From: Fibrivirga algicola
GTDB taxonomy: Bacteria > Bacteroidota > Bacteroidia > Cytophagales > Spirosomataceae
Assembly: GCF_011742925.1 (NCBI RefSeq)
Contig: NZ_WAEL01000004.1
Span: 434,001 to 498,000, forward strand
Direction: 5' to 3'
DNA length: 64,000 nt
This document shows positions 55,754-64,000 of this stretch, one piece after another (the first letter of the stretch is position 1; each line of letters starts with the position of its first letter). The notes under the pieces are model-generated. The model had not been told where the DNA came from, did not search any database, and saw only the letters and a program-made list of their open reading frames with translations. Made by a program: the position numbers and the translations under genes.

Positions 55754-57562
55754 ATGACCTCCACACTCCGTTCTGTATCCCGGCCAAAACCCTTGGTAAT
55801 CGCTTTTCTGGTAGGGCTAAGCGTGACTGCGTTGGGAATTGGCATCATTCGGGACTTCAGCGGCCCCCTCCTCGATGGTGGTGATACAGACCAATATGCG
55901 TACACGAGTTATTATTTCGCCCGGAATCTGTCCGTCTGGCCTATTCCGCTACTAGACCTCTACACCAACCAGACCCTTTACCCCTACGGTACGCACCACG
56001 TTTTTTTGCCCTGGGGCTTCGAACGGGATTATTTCTACGCCCTGCTCGACCGCTGGCCCGATGCCGAGTACAAGCCGTTTCTGCAACTCTATTACCTATA
56101 CAGTCTGGTTGTTGGGGCGGTGGGTACGTTCCTGCTCCTGTACCGACGCTTTGGGTATGTTCGGGCTACGATCACTGCACTCATTGTCTCGATCTTCACG
56201 TTTTATAACCTCTATAAATACCCGATCCACCTGAATATGGCGGTGGTGCACTGGACGGTGCTCTGCATGCTGGCAACCTTTGTGCTGCTCTACGACCTCT
56301 ACCGGTCAACCCGCGTCAGTCTACGATTCTGGTTGGTGTGGGCCTGGCTGCACGTAGCTATTTTGGGGCTCGAGCTGGGGTACGTGGCGGGGTATGCCCT
56401 GACTTTCACCCTGCTGACGGCCCCGTTTATCGGATATCAGTTATGGCAGAAAAGCCATGCGCAGCGCGGAAATCGGCTAAAAGCGTTGGCTACCTGGCTA
56501 GCAGCCGCTTACAAGGCCGACACTGGCTGGGTCATCAGTTTACAGATGCTGTGCGTCGTTACGGCCTGGCTGTACGTGCCGCTATCAGCCCAAATCAGCA
56601 TTGACGCGCTGGGGTATACTTTTCCGAAGGTTAGCGAGATGCGAGCCTGGTCGCACCCACTGCGGATGCTGATCCCGAGCCTGCCCGGTATAGATAGTTT
56701 TGCGATCCGGTACGACCGCTATTTTCACGATTCGGAAGTAGAGAGTTACGCGCAAACGAGTCCGGGGCTTTACCTGACAATCCTGGCAGCGGTAGGGCTC
56801 TGGCAGCAACGAAAAAAGTGTGGACTTTGGGGACCGGTTGGGCTGATGCTGGCGTTGTGCCTGCTGTACCATCCCGTTCTGGTGCCCACGCTGAAGCTCT
56901 TTCCGTGGTTTGCCTTTAACCGGCACGGCGGGCGATCGAGCATGGTATACCCTACTCTGTTGTGTATGCTGGCCCTGCATATCCGATTACCTGCACGCCG
57001 TACGGCACAGCTAGCCCTGCTGGCGGTGATTGGGTTGATGCTCGCCGAGTGGTATTATGGCTACACCTATCGACAAACGGACCCGCCCGATACGGTACCA
57101 CCGAGCCTCTTTACGTACCTGAGAGCCGTACGCGACACACCAGGCAAAGCCGTGTTAGACTGGCCTTTCTGCATTCAGGGAGCCGACGCGATTACCAACA
57201 GTGATGGGCTTTGTCCATTCTATGACCAACAGAACGGCATAAATACGCTTCGCCGATTCTACCACAAAGCCGTGGTGGGTCAATACGTGGGGCGACTTCA
57301 TCCTGACCTGGTAAAACCCCTGATTCGTGATCAATGGCCTACGCTGCTACGCCCCAATCACCAGTTTACAGCAGCAGACTGGGACTTTATCGATCGGTTT
57401 CTGCGGGATAATCAGTTTGCCGGCATCAACTTATATGCTGACCTGCTCAGTTCAGAACAGACTCGTGCCTTTATGGTGCGCTATGGACCACCCATTGCCG
57501 AAGCCCGACATCAGACAGCAGGTAGAATGCTATTTATTCCGCTGAACAGGGCGGTACGTTAG
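55754..57562 (+). CDS. Polytopic membrane protein, GT-C glycosyltransferase-like
   Basis: The protein of about 602 residues has some ten to twelve predicted membrane helices. The first loop carries an acidic motif LLDGGDTDQYAYTSYYF, then TLYPYGTHHVFLPWGFERDYFYALLDRW. An aspartate-rich first extracytoplasmic loop is typical of GT-C glycosyltransferases that use polyprenyl-phosphate sugars. The C-terminal soluble part (about 470-602) is less conserved. The open frame extends 62 codons upstream but that part looks non-coding, so the ATG at 55754 is used. It is convergent with the methyltransferase/GT2/cupin group, overlapping by 4 bp. The exact family is uncertain. Confidence 0.7.
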   Translation: MTSTLRSVSRPKPLVIAFLVGLSVTALGIGIIRDFSGPLLDGGDTDQYAYTSYYFARNLSVWPIPLLDLYTNQTLYPYGTHHVFLPWGFERDYFYALLDRWPDAEYKPFLQLYYLYSLVVGAVGTFLLLYRRFGYVRATITALIVSIFTFYNLYKYPIHLNMAVVHWTVLCMLATFVLLYDLYRSTRVSLRFWLVWAWLHVAILGLELGYVAGYALTFTLLTAPFIGYQLWQKSHAQRGNRLKALATWLAAAYKADTGWVISLQMLCVVTAWLYVPLSAQISIDALGYTFPKVSEMRAWSHPLRMLIPSLPGIDSFAIRYDRYFHDSEVESYAQTSPGLYLTILAAVGLWQQRKKCGLWGPVGLMLALCLLYHPVLVPTLKLFPWFAFNRHGGRSSMVYPTLLCMLALHIRLPARRTAQLALLAVIGLMLAEWYYGYTYRQTDPPDTVPPSLFTYLRAVRDTPGKAVLDWPFCIQGADAITNSDGLCPFYDQQNGINTLRRFYHKAVVGQYVGRLHPDLVKPLIRDQWPTLLRPNHQFTAADWDFIDRFLRDNQFAGINLYADLLSSEQTRAFMVRYGPPIAEARHQTAGRMLFIPLNRAVR

Positions 57563-58329
57563 GCAGGTGTTCGATCAAACGTCAGAAAAAGTGAACTGCC
57601 AAACGGGGCTGAATGGAGCAGCTTACGCTCGGTCGAGACCAGGCTGTAGAATAGCTTGTTGATCAGCGGGTGGGGCAGATATACATCAGAACCAGGGGCG
57701 CTGGCCGATCGCCAGCCCATTCGGAGTTGGAAAGCCTGCCACTGTCGAGCGGCCAGAATCAGCGGTGCAAGAGCCAGGCTCCAGTAAGTACTAGTCACTA
57801 CCCGCAGGCCCGCGTCAGGTGCCAGCCGCTCGAAATCAGCCCGGACAAAGCGGCGCTGGCTACCAACGGCTAAATCATGTTGCCCCCAGAAAGCGGCAAA
57901 GGCGTTGTTGTTACTAATCAGCATGCCGCCCGGCTTAAGTCGGCGACGTAATTCACTTAATAGTGGCAGCAATTCAGGATCGTGGAAATAGCAAAAAACA
58001 TCGTTGCAGACAATGACGTCGAACATGTCGCCCGGTGAATAAGTGGATAGGGCATTCAGATCGAGCAGGTCGACGGATAAACCGCGCTTATGGCAAAGGG
58101 CTACCCCATCGGCTGACCCGTCGACCCCACGGATGTTGGTGTATCCGTGCTGGCGCAGTCGGCTCAGGAGCCCGCCTGTGCCGCAGCCAGCGTCGAATAA
58201 GGCGAGGTCTTTTCGGGTTCCGAATTGCTGCTGAATGGCACTGAGTACCAGATTATGTAAATGACGGTACCACCACAGCTGCTCTTCAACGGCAAACATC
58301 CGGTGGTACTCGTCGGTCTTCTCAATCAT
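57559..58329 (-). CDS. Class I SAM-dependent methyltransferase
   Basis: The 256-residue methyltransferase has an N-terminal EQLWWYRHLHNLVLSAI segment and a SAM-binding core LFDAGCGTGGLLSRLRQHGYTNIRGVDGSADGV, then DVIVCNDVFCYFHD and LKPGGMLISNNNAF. The W-Y-x-x-x-H start is common in methyltransferases encoded beside polyprenyl-phosphate glycosyltransferases. Its start overlaps the GT2 gene by 8 bp, so the two are coupled. Probably it modifies a sugar or lipid-linked intermediate; substrate not readable. Confidence 0.88.
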   Translation of the reverse strand: MIEKTDEYHRMFAVEEQLWWYRHLHNLVLSAIQQQFGTRKDLALFDAGCGTGGLLSRLRQHGYTNIRGVDGSADGVALCHKRGLSVDLLDLNALSTYSPGDMFDVIVCNDVFCYFHDPELLPLLSELRRRLKPGGMLISNNNAFAAFWGQHDLAVGSQRRFVRADFERLAPDAGLRVVTSTYWSLALAPLILAARQWQAFQLRMGWRSASAPGSDVYLPHPLINKLFYSLVSTERKLLHSAPFGSSLFLTFDRTPA

Positions 58330-59260
58330 GCGTTTTTTCTTCGAGTAAACCCCGGGTACGTTTCACCACGTAGGGTGGCATACCACTTTGCGTCATGGAC
58401 AATCGGCCAACATACTCACCCAAGATACCAACGAATACGAGTTGCAGTCCACCCAGCATGGTTACGACCCAGCAGGCCAGTTCCCAGTCACGAACAACCA
58501 GCCACCCCGTAAGGTGACCAACAAAGAGTATGATGCCAAGCCAGAGGCTAAACCCCAGCAGGGACATACCAATGCCCGTCAGCACCCGCAATGGTAGTAC
58601 AGAGTAGCCTACCAGAACGGTCAGGAACAGCGAAATCAGTTTACGAATGGTATAATTAGAGTGTCCATCCTGTCGGGAGTGATGCGGCACCAGCACGCTG
58701 CCAACATTACTGGTAACCCGAAAAATCAACCCGTCGATATAAGGGTAAGGCCCCTTGTACCGAATTATTTCATCAACAACCTCCCGTCGAATCAGCTTAA
58801 AGCTTGACAGATACAATTCGTTGGGCTTGCGCAGCAGGTACGTCGCTAAGGCATTGGTCAGATCGCTCCCCACATTGCGAAGCCAGTGGTGCTGCTTCTG
58901 CTCATACCGGCTGTAGACCACATCATACTCATGCGTTTTGGCTTCCTCCAGTAGTGTCAGTATAGCATCAGGGGGATTTTGAAAGTCATCATCGATAATA
59001 ACGACAAACTGACCCACGGCATAGTTTAGTCCGCAAAGCACCGCATTGAACTCGCCAAAATTTCGCCGGAGGCTAACTGCGCGTACATTGGCGTATCGAT
59101 CAGCCAGCCGTTCGCAAACCCATTCTGACCGATCGCGGCTTCCGTCATTGACCAATACTACTTCAAACGCACGCCCAACCAGACACTCTTCCAATCGCTC
59201 GAGTAGTGGAGTCAGGGTACGTTCGCTGTTGTAGACTGGTATGACAATACTTAATTCCAA
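58322..59260 (-). CDS. Polyprenyl-phosphate-type GT2 glycosyltransferase
   Basis: The 312-residue GT-A enzyme starts at TTG: ELSIVIPVYNSE, VLVNDGSRDRS, then the catalytic DDDFQNPPD (DxD-like) motif. Two C-terminal membrane helices (about 228-252 and 262-285) and a basic tail match the DPM1/ArnC/GtrB class, which transfers a sugar from a nucleotide donor to polyprenyl phosphate on the inner leaflet. Such a product would feed a GT-C enzyme like the one encoded by the neighbouring convergent gene. It is in one operon with the cupin (21 bp upstream) and the methyltransferase. Confidence 0.9.
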   Translation of the reverse strand: MELSIVIPVYNSERTLTPLLERLEECLVGRAFEVVLVNDGSRDRSEWVCERLADRYANVRAVSLRRNFGEFNAVLCGLNYAVGQFVVIIDDDFQNPPDAILTLLEEAKTHEYDVVYSRYEQKQHHWLRNVGSDLTNALATYLLRKPNELYLSSFKLIRREVVDEIIRYKGPYPYIDGLIFRVTSNVGSVLVPHHSRQDGHSNYTIRKLISLFLTVLVGYSVLPLRVLTGIGMSLLGFSLWLGIILFVGHLTGWLVVRDWELACWVVTMLGGLQLVFVGILGEYVGRLSMTQSGMPPYVVKRTRGLLEEKTHD

Positions 59261-59281
59261 GACAGTAGCTTGAGTAGCAGG

Positions 59282-59677
59282 TTATGGGTTGTTCACATTT
59301 GAGTAGCGGCAGTCAGGGTACGGCTCATCAATGTAATCCTCCCGATTATAGGGTTCGTTTGACAATACCAGTAGCACAGCATCGTCACTAAACTGGTCCA
59401 TTACGTGCCAGTCTTTAGGTTCGAGTACCAAACAAGTGTCTGGATGCGCTAAAGTAAACTCCTCTTCAGTTTGACCATCCTGTACATACACGCGACATTG
59501 CCCAACAATACAAATCAAGGCGTTCCAGGCTTTGTGGTGACGATGCCCGCCACGCATGGCATGGCCTGCTCCATGAATATAAAATACGCGTTTTATATCT
59601 CCCGGAAGCGTATTGTTATAAACTGTTAGGTTTCCTGATTCGGAATTGAATGTATCTAAAGTAAATAGTTTGGCCAT
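59282..59677 (-). CDS. QdtA/FdtA-like sugar ketoisomerase (WxcM-type cupin)
   Basis: The 131-residue single-domain cupin shows GDIKRVFYIHGAGHAMRGGHRHHKAWNALICIVG, LVLEPKDWHVMDQFSDDAVLLVLSNEPYNREDYID. These match the FdtA/QdtA family, which isomerises dTDP-6-deoxy-4-ketoglucose to the 3-keto sugar on the way to amino-deoxy sugars. The catalytic His pair in GGHRHHK is kept. It begins a three-gene unit with GT2 and methyltransferase. The partner aminotransferase (FdtB/QdtB) and RmlA/RmlB are not in the window, so it may act on a donor made elsewhere. Confidence 0.85.
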   Translation of the reverse strand: MAKLFTLDTFNSESGNLTVYNNTLPGDIKRVFYIHGAGHAMRGGHRHHKAWNALICIVGQCRVYVQDGQTEEEFTLAHPDTCLVLEPKDWHVMDQFSDDAVLLVLSNEPYNREDYIDEPYPDCRYSNVNNP

Positions 59678-60050
59678 TCTGACTCGTTTAAATCATCGCT
59701 ATGGTTTGTCACCGGAAAAATACGTACTTCTACACCATTCTCTATAGAAATATAGGGAGAGGTTAAAACATGATTAACGATTGTAGAAATAAGCCATTTT
59801 TACTTTTAACGAAGACATAACCATATAACAGTGCTAATTTATCAATCTAAGGCCTTTTTTAACGACAAATAAAAACCTCATACGCCTAAGTACTTATTTT
59901 GTGGCATACTTTCTGACTCACAGGTCGAGTTAAGTAATTTCATTTGAGGAAACCTACAGGTTAGCACTCTCGACATCCCGATAGTCATGTAAGCTGCTGG
60001 ATAGTCTGCAGGGATGGGGTTATCTTTACTGAGATTGTTCTGCTTTTACT
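59678..60050. other. 373-bp A/T-rich divergent gap
   Basis: No gene is seen. A -7-like TATCTTTA at 60021-60028 probably serves the nuclease gene on the right. A small CTATA-GAAA-TATAG hairpin lies at 59742-59755. Confidence 0.55.
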
Positions 60051-63017
60051 GTGACTTTTCTTCGACAAACAGCCCGCTATATCTACGCTAAACATAGCGA
60101 TACAGCCCAACAGCCACTTGATCACGTTTGGGTAATCCTGCCAACGCGCCGGGCGGTGTCGGTCTTCCAGCAGGAGTTGGCTAATCTGGCCGACCGCCCC
60201 ATGCTGGCACCCCACATGTTGGCCGTCGATGATTTTATTACTGAGGCTGCCGGCGTACAGCTTATCGACAATGTGAGTCTGCTGTTCGAGCTGTACGACG
60301 TATTTCGGGAACTGGACAAAAAAGTGGAGTTCGACCAATTCGTTGGCTGGGCATCGGTCCTGCTCAACGACCTCGACCGGATCGATCAGTACCGCATTGA
60401 TCCCAATCACCTGTTCGAGTACCTGACCGAGGCCAAAGCGATTGAACGCTGGACACCCGAAAACCACCAGCATACACCCAGTCTGCCCACTACGACCGCC
60501 GTTTCAAACTACTTTGGTTTGTTCAGCAACTTAAAGGCGGCCTACTATTCTTTACGTAAACGGCTGCTGACCAACGGACTGGCTTACCGGGGCATGGCTT
60601 ACCGGCTGCTTGCCGATAACGTACGTGATAAGGTGTTGACCAACCCGGACTACGAAAAAATCTATTTCGTTGGGTTCAATGCACTTACGGCCTCCGAAGA
60701 ACACATCATCCGAGTCCTGACTGGAACAACCAAGGCCGAGCTGATCTGGGATGTCGACAGCTACTACCTGAACGACCCGGAACAGGAAGCGGGTTATTTT
60801 CTCCGTCAATACAAAAATGAGAAGGGTTTGCCGGGGTTCAAGAATCGAACGGGTTTTGCGGACCAGGGCGAAGCCGAGACGGTAGCTATTGGGAACACGC
60901 TGACAACGACACCCAAGCACATGCGGATGGTGGGCGTACCAACTGCTTCGCTACAGGCAAAAGTAGCCGGTCAGCTGGTCGATCAAGGCGAGGAGGGCGA
61001 CAAGCCGGGTGGCCGGACGGTCATTGTGCTGGCTGACGAGACCCTGCTCGTGCCGGTGTTGTATTCGCTGAACGAGACCGTGAGTGATCTGAACGTAACG
61101 ATGGGCCTCTCGCTACGCAACTCGCTGCTGTTTACGCTCATTGACACGATGTTTGAGATGCAGCGCACGTTGATGGAGTTTAAAACCGCCGACGGCAGCG
61201 TGGGCAAAATCCCTAAGTTTCATCATCGGCAGGTGGTGAAGTTATTAAATCACCCCTTCGTTCGTCAGTACGAAAAATTGCACGGGTTACTGGCCCCCGA
61301 CCGGGTCAACGAACTACCTAAGCCCCTGCTCGACTGGATACTGAGCGAAGTAGTCACCGGCAAACGAGCGTACCTGGGCGAACACGATATGCTTGAATTG
61401 GGACAGGGCGACGCCTTATTTAGTGTGCTATTCAAACGTTGGCGACCAACGCACCCCACCGATGCGATCAACGCCCTGTTTTCACTGGTTGATCTGCTAC
61501 GGGAGGTGTACCGGCACAGTCAGGATACGATCGAAATCGAGTACCTGTACCTATTTTTCAGTCTCCTGAAGCAGTTGGAGACCACACTCATCCGGCAGGC
61601 AGCAACGCCTAATTCGCCCGCTGTTACCGTTCGCAGTTTTCAGCAGTTTCTGTATGAACTTGTGCGGCAAACAACCATTCCCTTTACCAGCGAAGGCGAC
61701 AGCCGGGTACAGTTGATGGGGCTCCTTGAGACACGTACGCTTGATTTTGAACGGGTTATAATCCTGTCGGCCAATGAGGGCATGTTACCTCAATCGCGGC
61801 GGATGAATTCGCTCATTCCGTTCGACATTGCCATTGAGGTAGGCTTACCGACCTACCGGGAGCAGGAAGCGGTGACGGCCTATCATCTGTACCGGCTCCT
61901 GCAACGAGCCTCCGATGTAACCTTCCTCTACACGACAACCGCCGACGCTTACGGTAACGGCAAAGGGGAACCCAGCCGGTTTCTGCGCCAGATTGAGCAT
62001 GAACTGGTTAAAGCCGCTCACGGAAATATTCACTTCAGCAAGCCCCTGCTACGGGCAGGAGACGGCGCCAGTCGAACAGATGCGGTCATCCTGTCGGTGC
62101 CCAAAACCGATACCATTCGCCAGACACTGAAGACGTACCTGACCATTAAAGGGCTGTACCCAACGGCCCTCAACCACTTTGTTGCCTGTTCGATGCGATT
62201 CTACTTCGAACGCGTGGTAGGCATTCGCGAAGAAGAAGAGGTCGACGAGCGGATTGATAGCGCCGAGTTTGGCACCTGGCTCCACAACACGATGGAGAAC
62301 CTCGATAAGAACTACCGGATGCTCGACCTGCCCGTTACCCCGGAACTGGTACAGGAGGTGCTGGATGCCGAATACCGAAACCTGATGGGTGGCCGGGTGG
62401 CCGATACGGGTTATAACCTGTTGTTCTACCAACTGGCCAAAGACCTGATGCAGGCGTTCCAGAAATACCAGAACGATGAAACGCTCGATAAAGGCATTCG
62501 GGTGCTGGCCACCGAACGTACCCTGCAAACGTACCTGCCGGTTGACATTGGCGGAGAAGTGGTGCAGGTAAAGATTGGCGGAAAAATAGACCGGCTGGAG
62601 CAGCTTGGCAACGGTCGCATCCGGATCGTCGATTACAAATCGGGAAAGGTAGACCTCCCGAGTAAGATTGAAAATCTGGCCGATTCTCTGACGACCCTCG
62701 CCGACAAAGACAACAAGTGGGAGAAAATTCGGCAATTATGGCTCTACAAATACCTGATCCTGAAAGAAAACCAGTACCCGAATACCACCGTGGAAGCGGG
62801 TTTTTACTCGCTTAGAACGTTTCAGAAAGACCCTACTTTCCTGACGAACCGCGTTGCCTTCTCCGACGACGACAATCGCGATACGTACATTGCTGAAACG
62901 GAAACGTTGATTCAGCAGATGGTAAAACGCATGTTTGATACGGCTGAACCCTTTGCCATGACCGATAATATCGAGACCTGTAAATACTGCAACTACACCA
63001 AGATTTGTGGGAGGTAA
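60051..63017 (+). CDS. AddB-like PD-(D/E)XK nuclease with Fe-S cluster motif
   Basis: The 988-residue protein starts at GTG. It resembles the AddB/RexB subunit of helicase-nucleases: an N-terminal inactive helicase-like region (VWVILPTRRAVSVFQQEL) without Walker A, and a C-terminal PD-(D/E)XK domain with EFGTWLHNTMENL, GGKIDRLE and IVDYKSGK. One cysteine before the nuclease core (HFVACSMRFYFERV) and three after it (CKYCNYTKIC) form the Fe-S staple C...CxxCx5C seen in AddB. By family knowledge it would act with an AddA helicase in double-strand-break resection up to Chi sites. An addA gene is not within the window. Confidence 0.88.
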   Translation: MTFLRQTARYIYAKHSDTAQQPLDHVWVILPTRRAVSVFQQELANLADRPMLAPHMLAVDDFITEAAGVQLIDNVSLLFELYDVFRELDKKVEFDQFVGWASVLLNDLDRIDQYRIDPNHLFEYLTEAKAIERWTPENHQHTPSLPTTTAVSNYFGLFSNLKAAYYSLRKRLLTNGLAYRGMAYRLLADNVRDKVLTNPDYEKIYFVGFNALTASEEHIIRVLTGTTKAELIWDVDSYYLNDPEQEAGYFLRQYKNEKGLPGFKNRTGFADQGEAETVAIGNTLTTTPKHMRMVGVPTASLQAKVAGQLVDQGEEGDKPGGRTVIVLADETLLVPVLYSLNETVSDLNVTMGLSLRNSLLFTLIDTMFEMQRTLMEFKTADGSVGKIPKFHHRQVVKLLNHPFVRQYEKLHGLLAPDRVNELPKPLLDWILSEVVTGKRAYLGEHDMLELGQGDALFSVLFKRWRPTHPTDAINALFSLVDLLREVYRHSQDTIEIEYLYLFFSLLKQLETTLIRQAATPNSPAVTVRSFQQFLYELVRQTTIPFTSEGDSRVQLMGLLETRTLDFERVIILSANEGMLPQSRRMNSLIPFDIAIEVGLPTYREQEAVTAYHLYRLLQRASDVTFLYTTTADAYGNGKGEPSRFLRQIEHELVKAAHGNIHFSKPLLRAGDGASRTDAVILSVPKTDTIRQTLKTYLTIKGLYPTALNHFVACSMRFYFERVVGIREEEEVDERIDSAEFGTWLHNTMENLDKNYRMLDLPVTPELVQEVLDAEYRNLMGGRVADTGYNLLFYQLAKDLMQAFQKYQNDETLDKGIRVLATERTLQTYLPVDIGGEVVQVKIGGKIDRLEQLGNGRIRIVDYKSGKVDLPSKIENLADSLTTLADKDNKWEKIRQLWLYKYLILKENQYPNTTVEAGFYSLRTFQKDPTFLTNRVAFSDDDNRDTYIAETETLIQQMVKRMFDTAEPFAMTDNIETCKYCNYTKICGR

Positions 63018-63084
63018 AAAATGGCTTCGAGTGCTCTGCTTATCGTTCAGAAGGTAATCGAGCAACGTAATAGAAGCCTGAAAC

Positions 63085-64000
63085 TTAGAAATACATATTG
63101 GCGGCGACGCGAAAAGTGTTGCAGTGCGCCTCAACAATGTCGGCCACACGGGGTGAGTACCCCCCGCCCATCGACACCACGATGGGTAACTGCCGCTGAC
63201 GGGCTTGTTCAAACACGAATTGATCGCGTTGCCGGATACCCGTCATCGACACGCTCAACTTGCCAAGCCGGTCGGTCTCGAGGATATCGACACCAGCTAC
63301 GTAAAACAGAAAATCCGGCTGCTCAGTCTTTAATAGTCTGGGCAACGTATCATACAGCGTATTCAGGTACGTTTCGTCGGCCGTACCGGTGGGCAAGGCA
63401 ATGTCCAGGTCCGACTCCTCTTTCTTGAGCGGGTAGTTGTCTTTTCCATGCATGCTGAACGTAAAAACGCGCGGCTCCTGCTGAAACATGACAGCCGTGC
63501 CGTTTCCCTGATGCACATCCAGGTCGATCACCAGAATTTTGCGGGCCTGCCCCGTTTCGAGCAGGTGATGCGCCGCCACGCCCACATCGTTTAGCAGACA
63601 AAAGCCTTCGCCATGATCGGGATAGGCATGGTGGGTACCCCCGGCCACATTCATGGCTACTCCGTCGCGCCGGGCCAGGTACGTGCAGTCGAGCGTGCCC
63701 TGCGTAATCACCCATTCCCGCTCGATCAACCGCGCCGACATCGGGAAGCCAATGCGGCGTACCATCCGGGCGTCGACAGTTTGCGATTTCAACGCCGTTA
63801 CGTATGCAGGGGTATGCACACCTAACACCCAGCGATCATCGACGGGTGAGGGGGCAAAGAAGTTCTCGTCTGTACAGGTGCCTTCGTAAAGCAGTTGCTC
63901 GTGAATGAGCTCATACTTCATCATTGGAAATCGATGGGGCTCGCCCGTGGCACTTAGTGGCAATTCGTGTTTATACAGTGGGGCGTAGGCAATCTGAAGC
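63085..64000 (-). CDS. Histone-deacetylase-family hydrolase, 5' end cut by window edge
   Basis: The reading frame runs in from the right edge. The first visible residues (LQIAYAPLYKHELP...HRFPMMKYELIHEQLL) match the usual start of the family, so probably only the start codon and perhaps one or two residues are missing. A TTG at 63963 is therefore internal. Motifs of a zinc deacetylase are present: GGTHHAYPDHGEGFCLLNDVG, IDLDVHQGNGTA (metal-binding Asp/His), SMHG, AGVDILETDRLGKLS and SMGGGYS. Bacterial members remove acetyl groups from small amines, polyamines or proteins. Convergent with the AddB-like gene. Confidence 0.93.
   Translation of the reverse strand, partial: LQIAYAPLYKHELPLSATGEPHRFPMMKYELIHEQLLYEGTCTDENFFAPSPVDDRWVLGVHTPAYVTALKSQTVDARMVRRIGFPMSARLIEREWVITQGTLDCTYLARRDGVAMNVAGGTHHAYPDHGEGFCLLNDVGVAAHHLLETGQARKILVIDLDVHQGNGTAVMFQQEPRVFTFSMHGKDNYPLKKEESDLDIALPTGTADETYLNTLYDTLPRLLKTEQPDFLFYVAGVDILETDRLGKLSVSMTGIRQRDQFVFEQARQRQLPIVVSMGGGYSPRVADIVEAHCNTFRVAANMYF

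Noticed and set aside
59881-60000. A second possible promoter (TACTTTCT) in the gap before the AddB-like gene.
   Set aside because: It has a mismatch in the -7 box and no -33 box, and TATCTTTA at 60021 lies closer to the start codon.
62049-62735. A 228-codon open frame on the minus strand opposite the AddB-like gene.
   Set aside because: It is the antisense of the conserved nuclease domain, and composition and frame identify it as a shadow.
63085-63963. Taking the TTG at 63963 as the start of the histone-deacetylase-family gene.
   Set aside because: The frame continues to the window edge with residues matching the normal N-terminus of the family, so the real start lies just outside.

Overview
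The window looks like a chromosomal segment of a Bacteroidota bacterium of the order Cytophagales, most likely a Spirosoma-like member of the Spirosomaceae. Three things support this: four complete SusC/SusD outer-membrane uptake pairs, promoters of the Bacteroidota type (TAnnTTTG at -7 and a TTTG-like -33 box about 19-21 bp upstream), and many starts without a clear Shine-Dalgarno sequence, several of them TTG or GTG. No rRNA, tRNA, CRISPR array, transposase or phage gene was seen. Assignment to genus is inference.

Layout. 1-3.5 kb (minus strand): a PD-(D/E)XK nuclease-like gene cut by the left edge, an ECF sigma/anti-sigma pair with ATGA overlap, and a PhoD-type phosphatase. 3.6-8.9 kb (plus): housekeeping genes lysA, yebC, an acyltransferase-like gene, tsaE, alanine dehydrogenase and a small conserved-looking protein. 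9.05-13.5 kb: a cobalamin-riboswitch operon encoding a BtuB-like TonB receptor, a BtuG-like surface beta-propeller lipoprotein, a PP-loop ATPase of the Dph6 type and a cysteine-rich CWC protein. 13.5-16.8 kb (minus): mrdA (PBP2) and rodA of the elongation machinery. 17-21.2 kb: an SMP-30 lactonase, pyrE, an SDR and an M20 amidohydrolase.

21.3-44.1 kb is a 23-kb block of four tandem SusCD loci. Locus 1 and locus 4 each end in an extra small lipoprotein, and a sialidase-fold protein sits after locus 2. No classical glycoside hydrolase, lyase or dedicated regulator lies among them. All four susC promoters share a fixed architecture: a CAGAA-like box exactly 34 bp upstream of the -7 element and an AATTCTAT-like box 27-28 bp after it. 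This points to a common regulator or RNA-level control.

44.1-64 kb: ung, apaG, a methyltransferase, a copper-monooxygenase-like lipoprotein that keeps all six PHM copper ligands, a class-C beta-lactamase-like hydrolase, deaD with a long leader, mtnN, leuS with a structured leader, a small surface-glycan group (GT-C-like membrane protein, methyltransferase, GT2, QdtA/FdtA-like cupin), an AddB-like Fe-S nuclease, and a histone-deacetylase-family gene cut by the right edge.

Two window-wide patterns stand out. The heptamer GGTACGT occurs about 70 times on both strands, against about 8 expected by chance. Gene ends often carry unusually long, near-perfect inverted repeats, with arms of 18-40 bp, unrelated in sequence from one place to the next.
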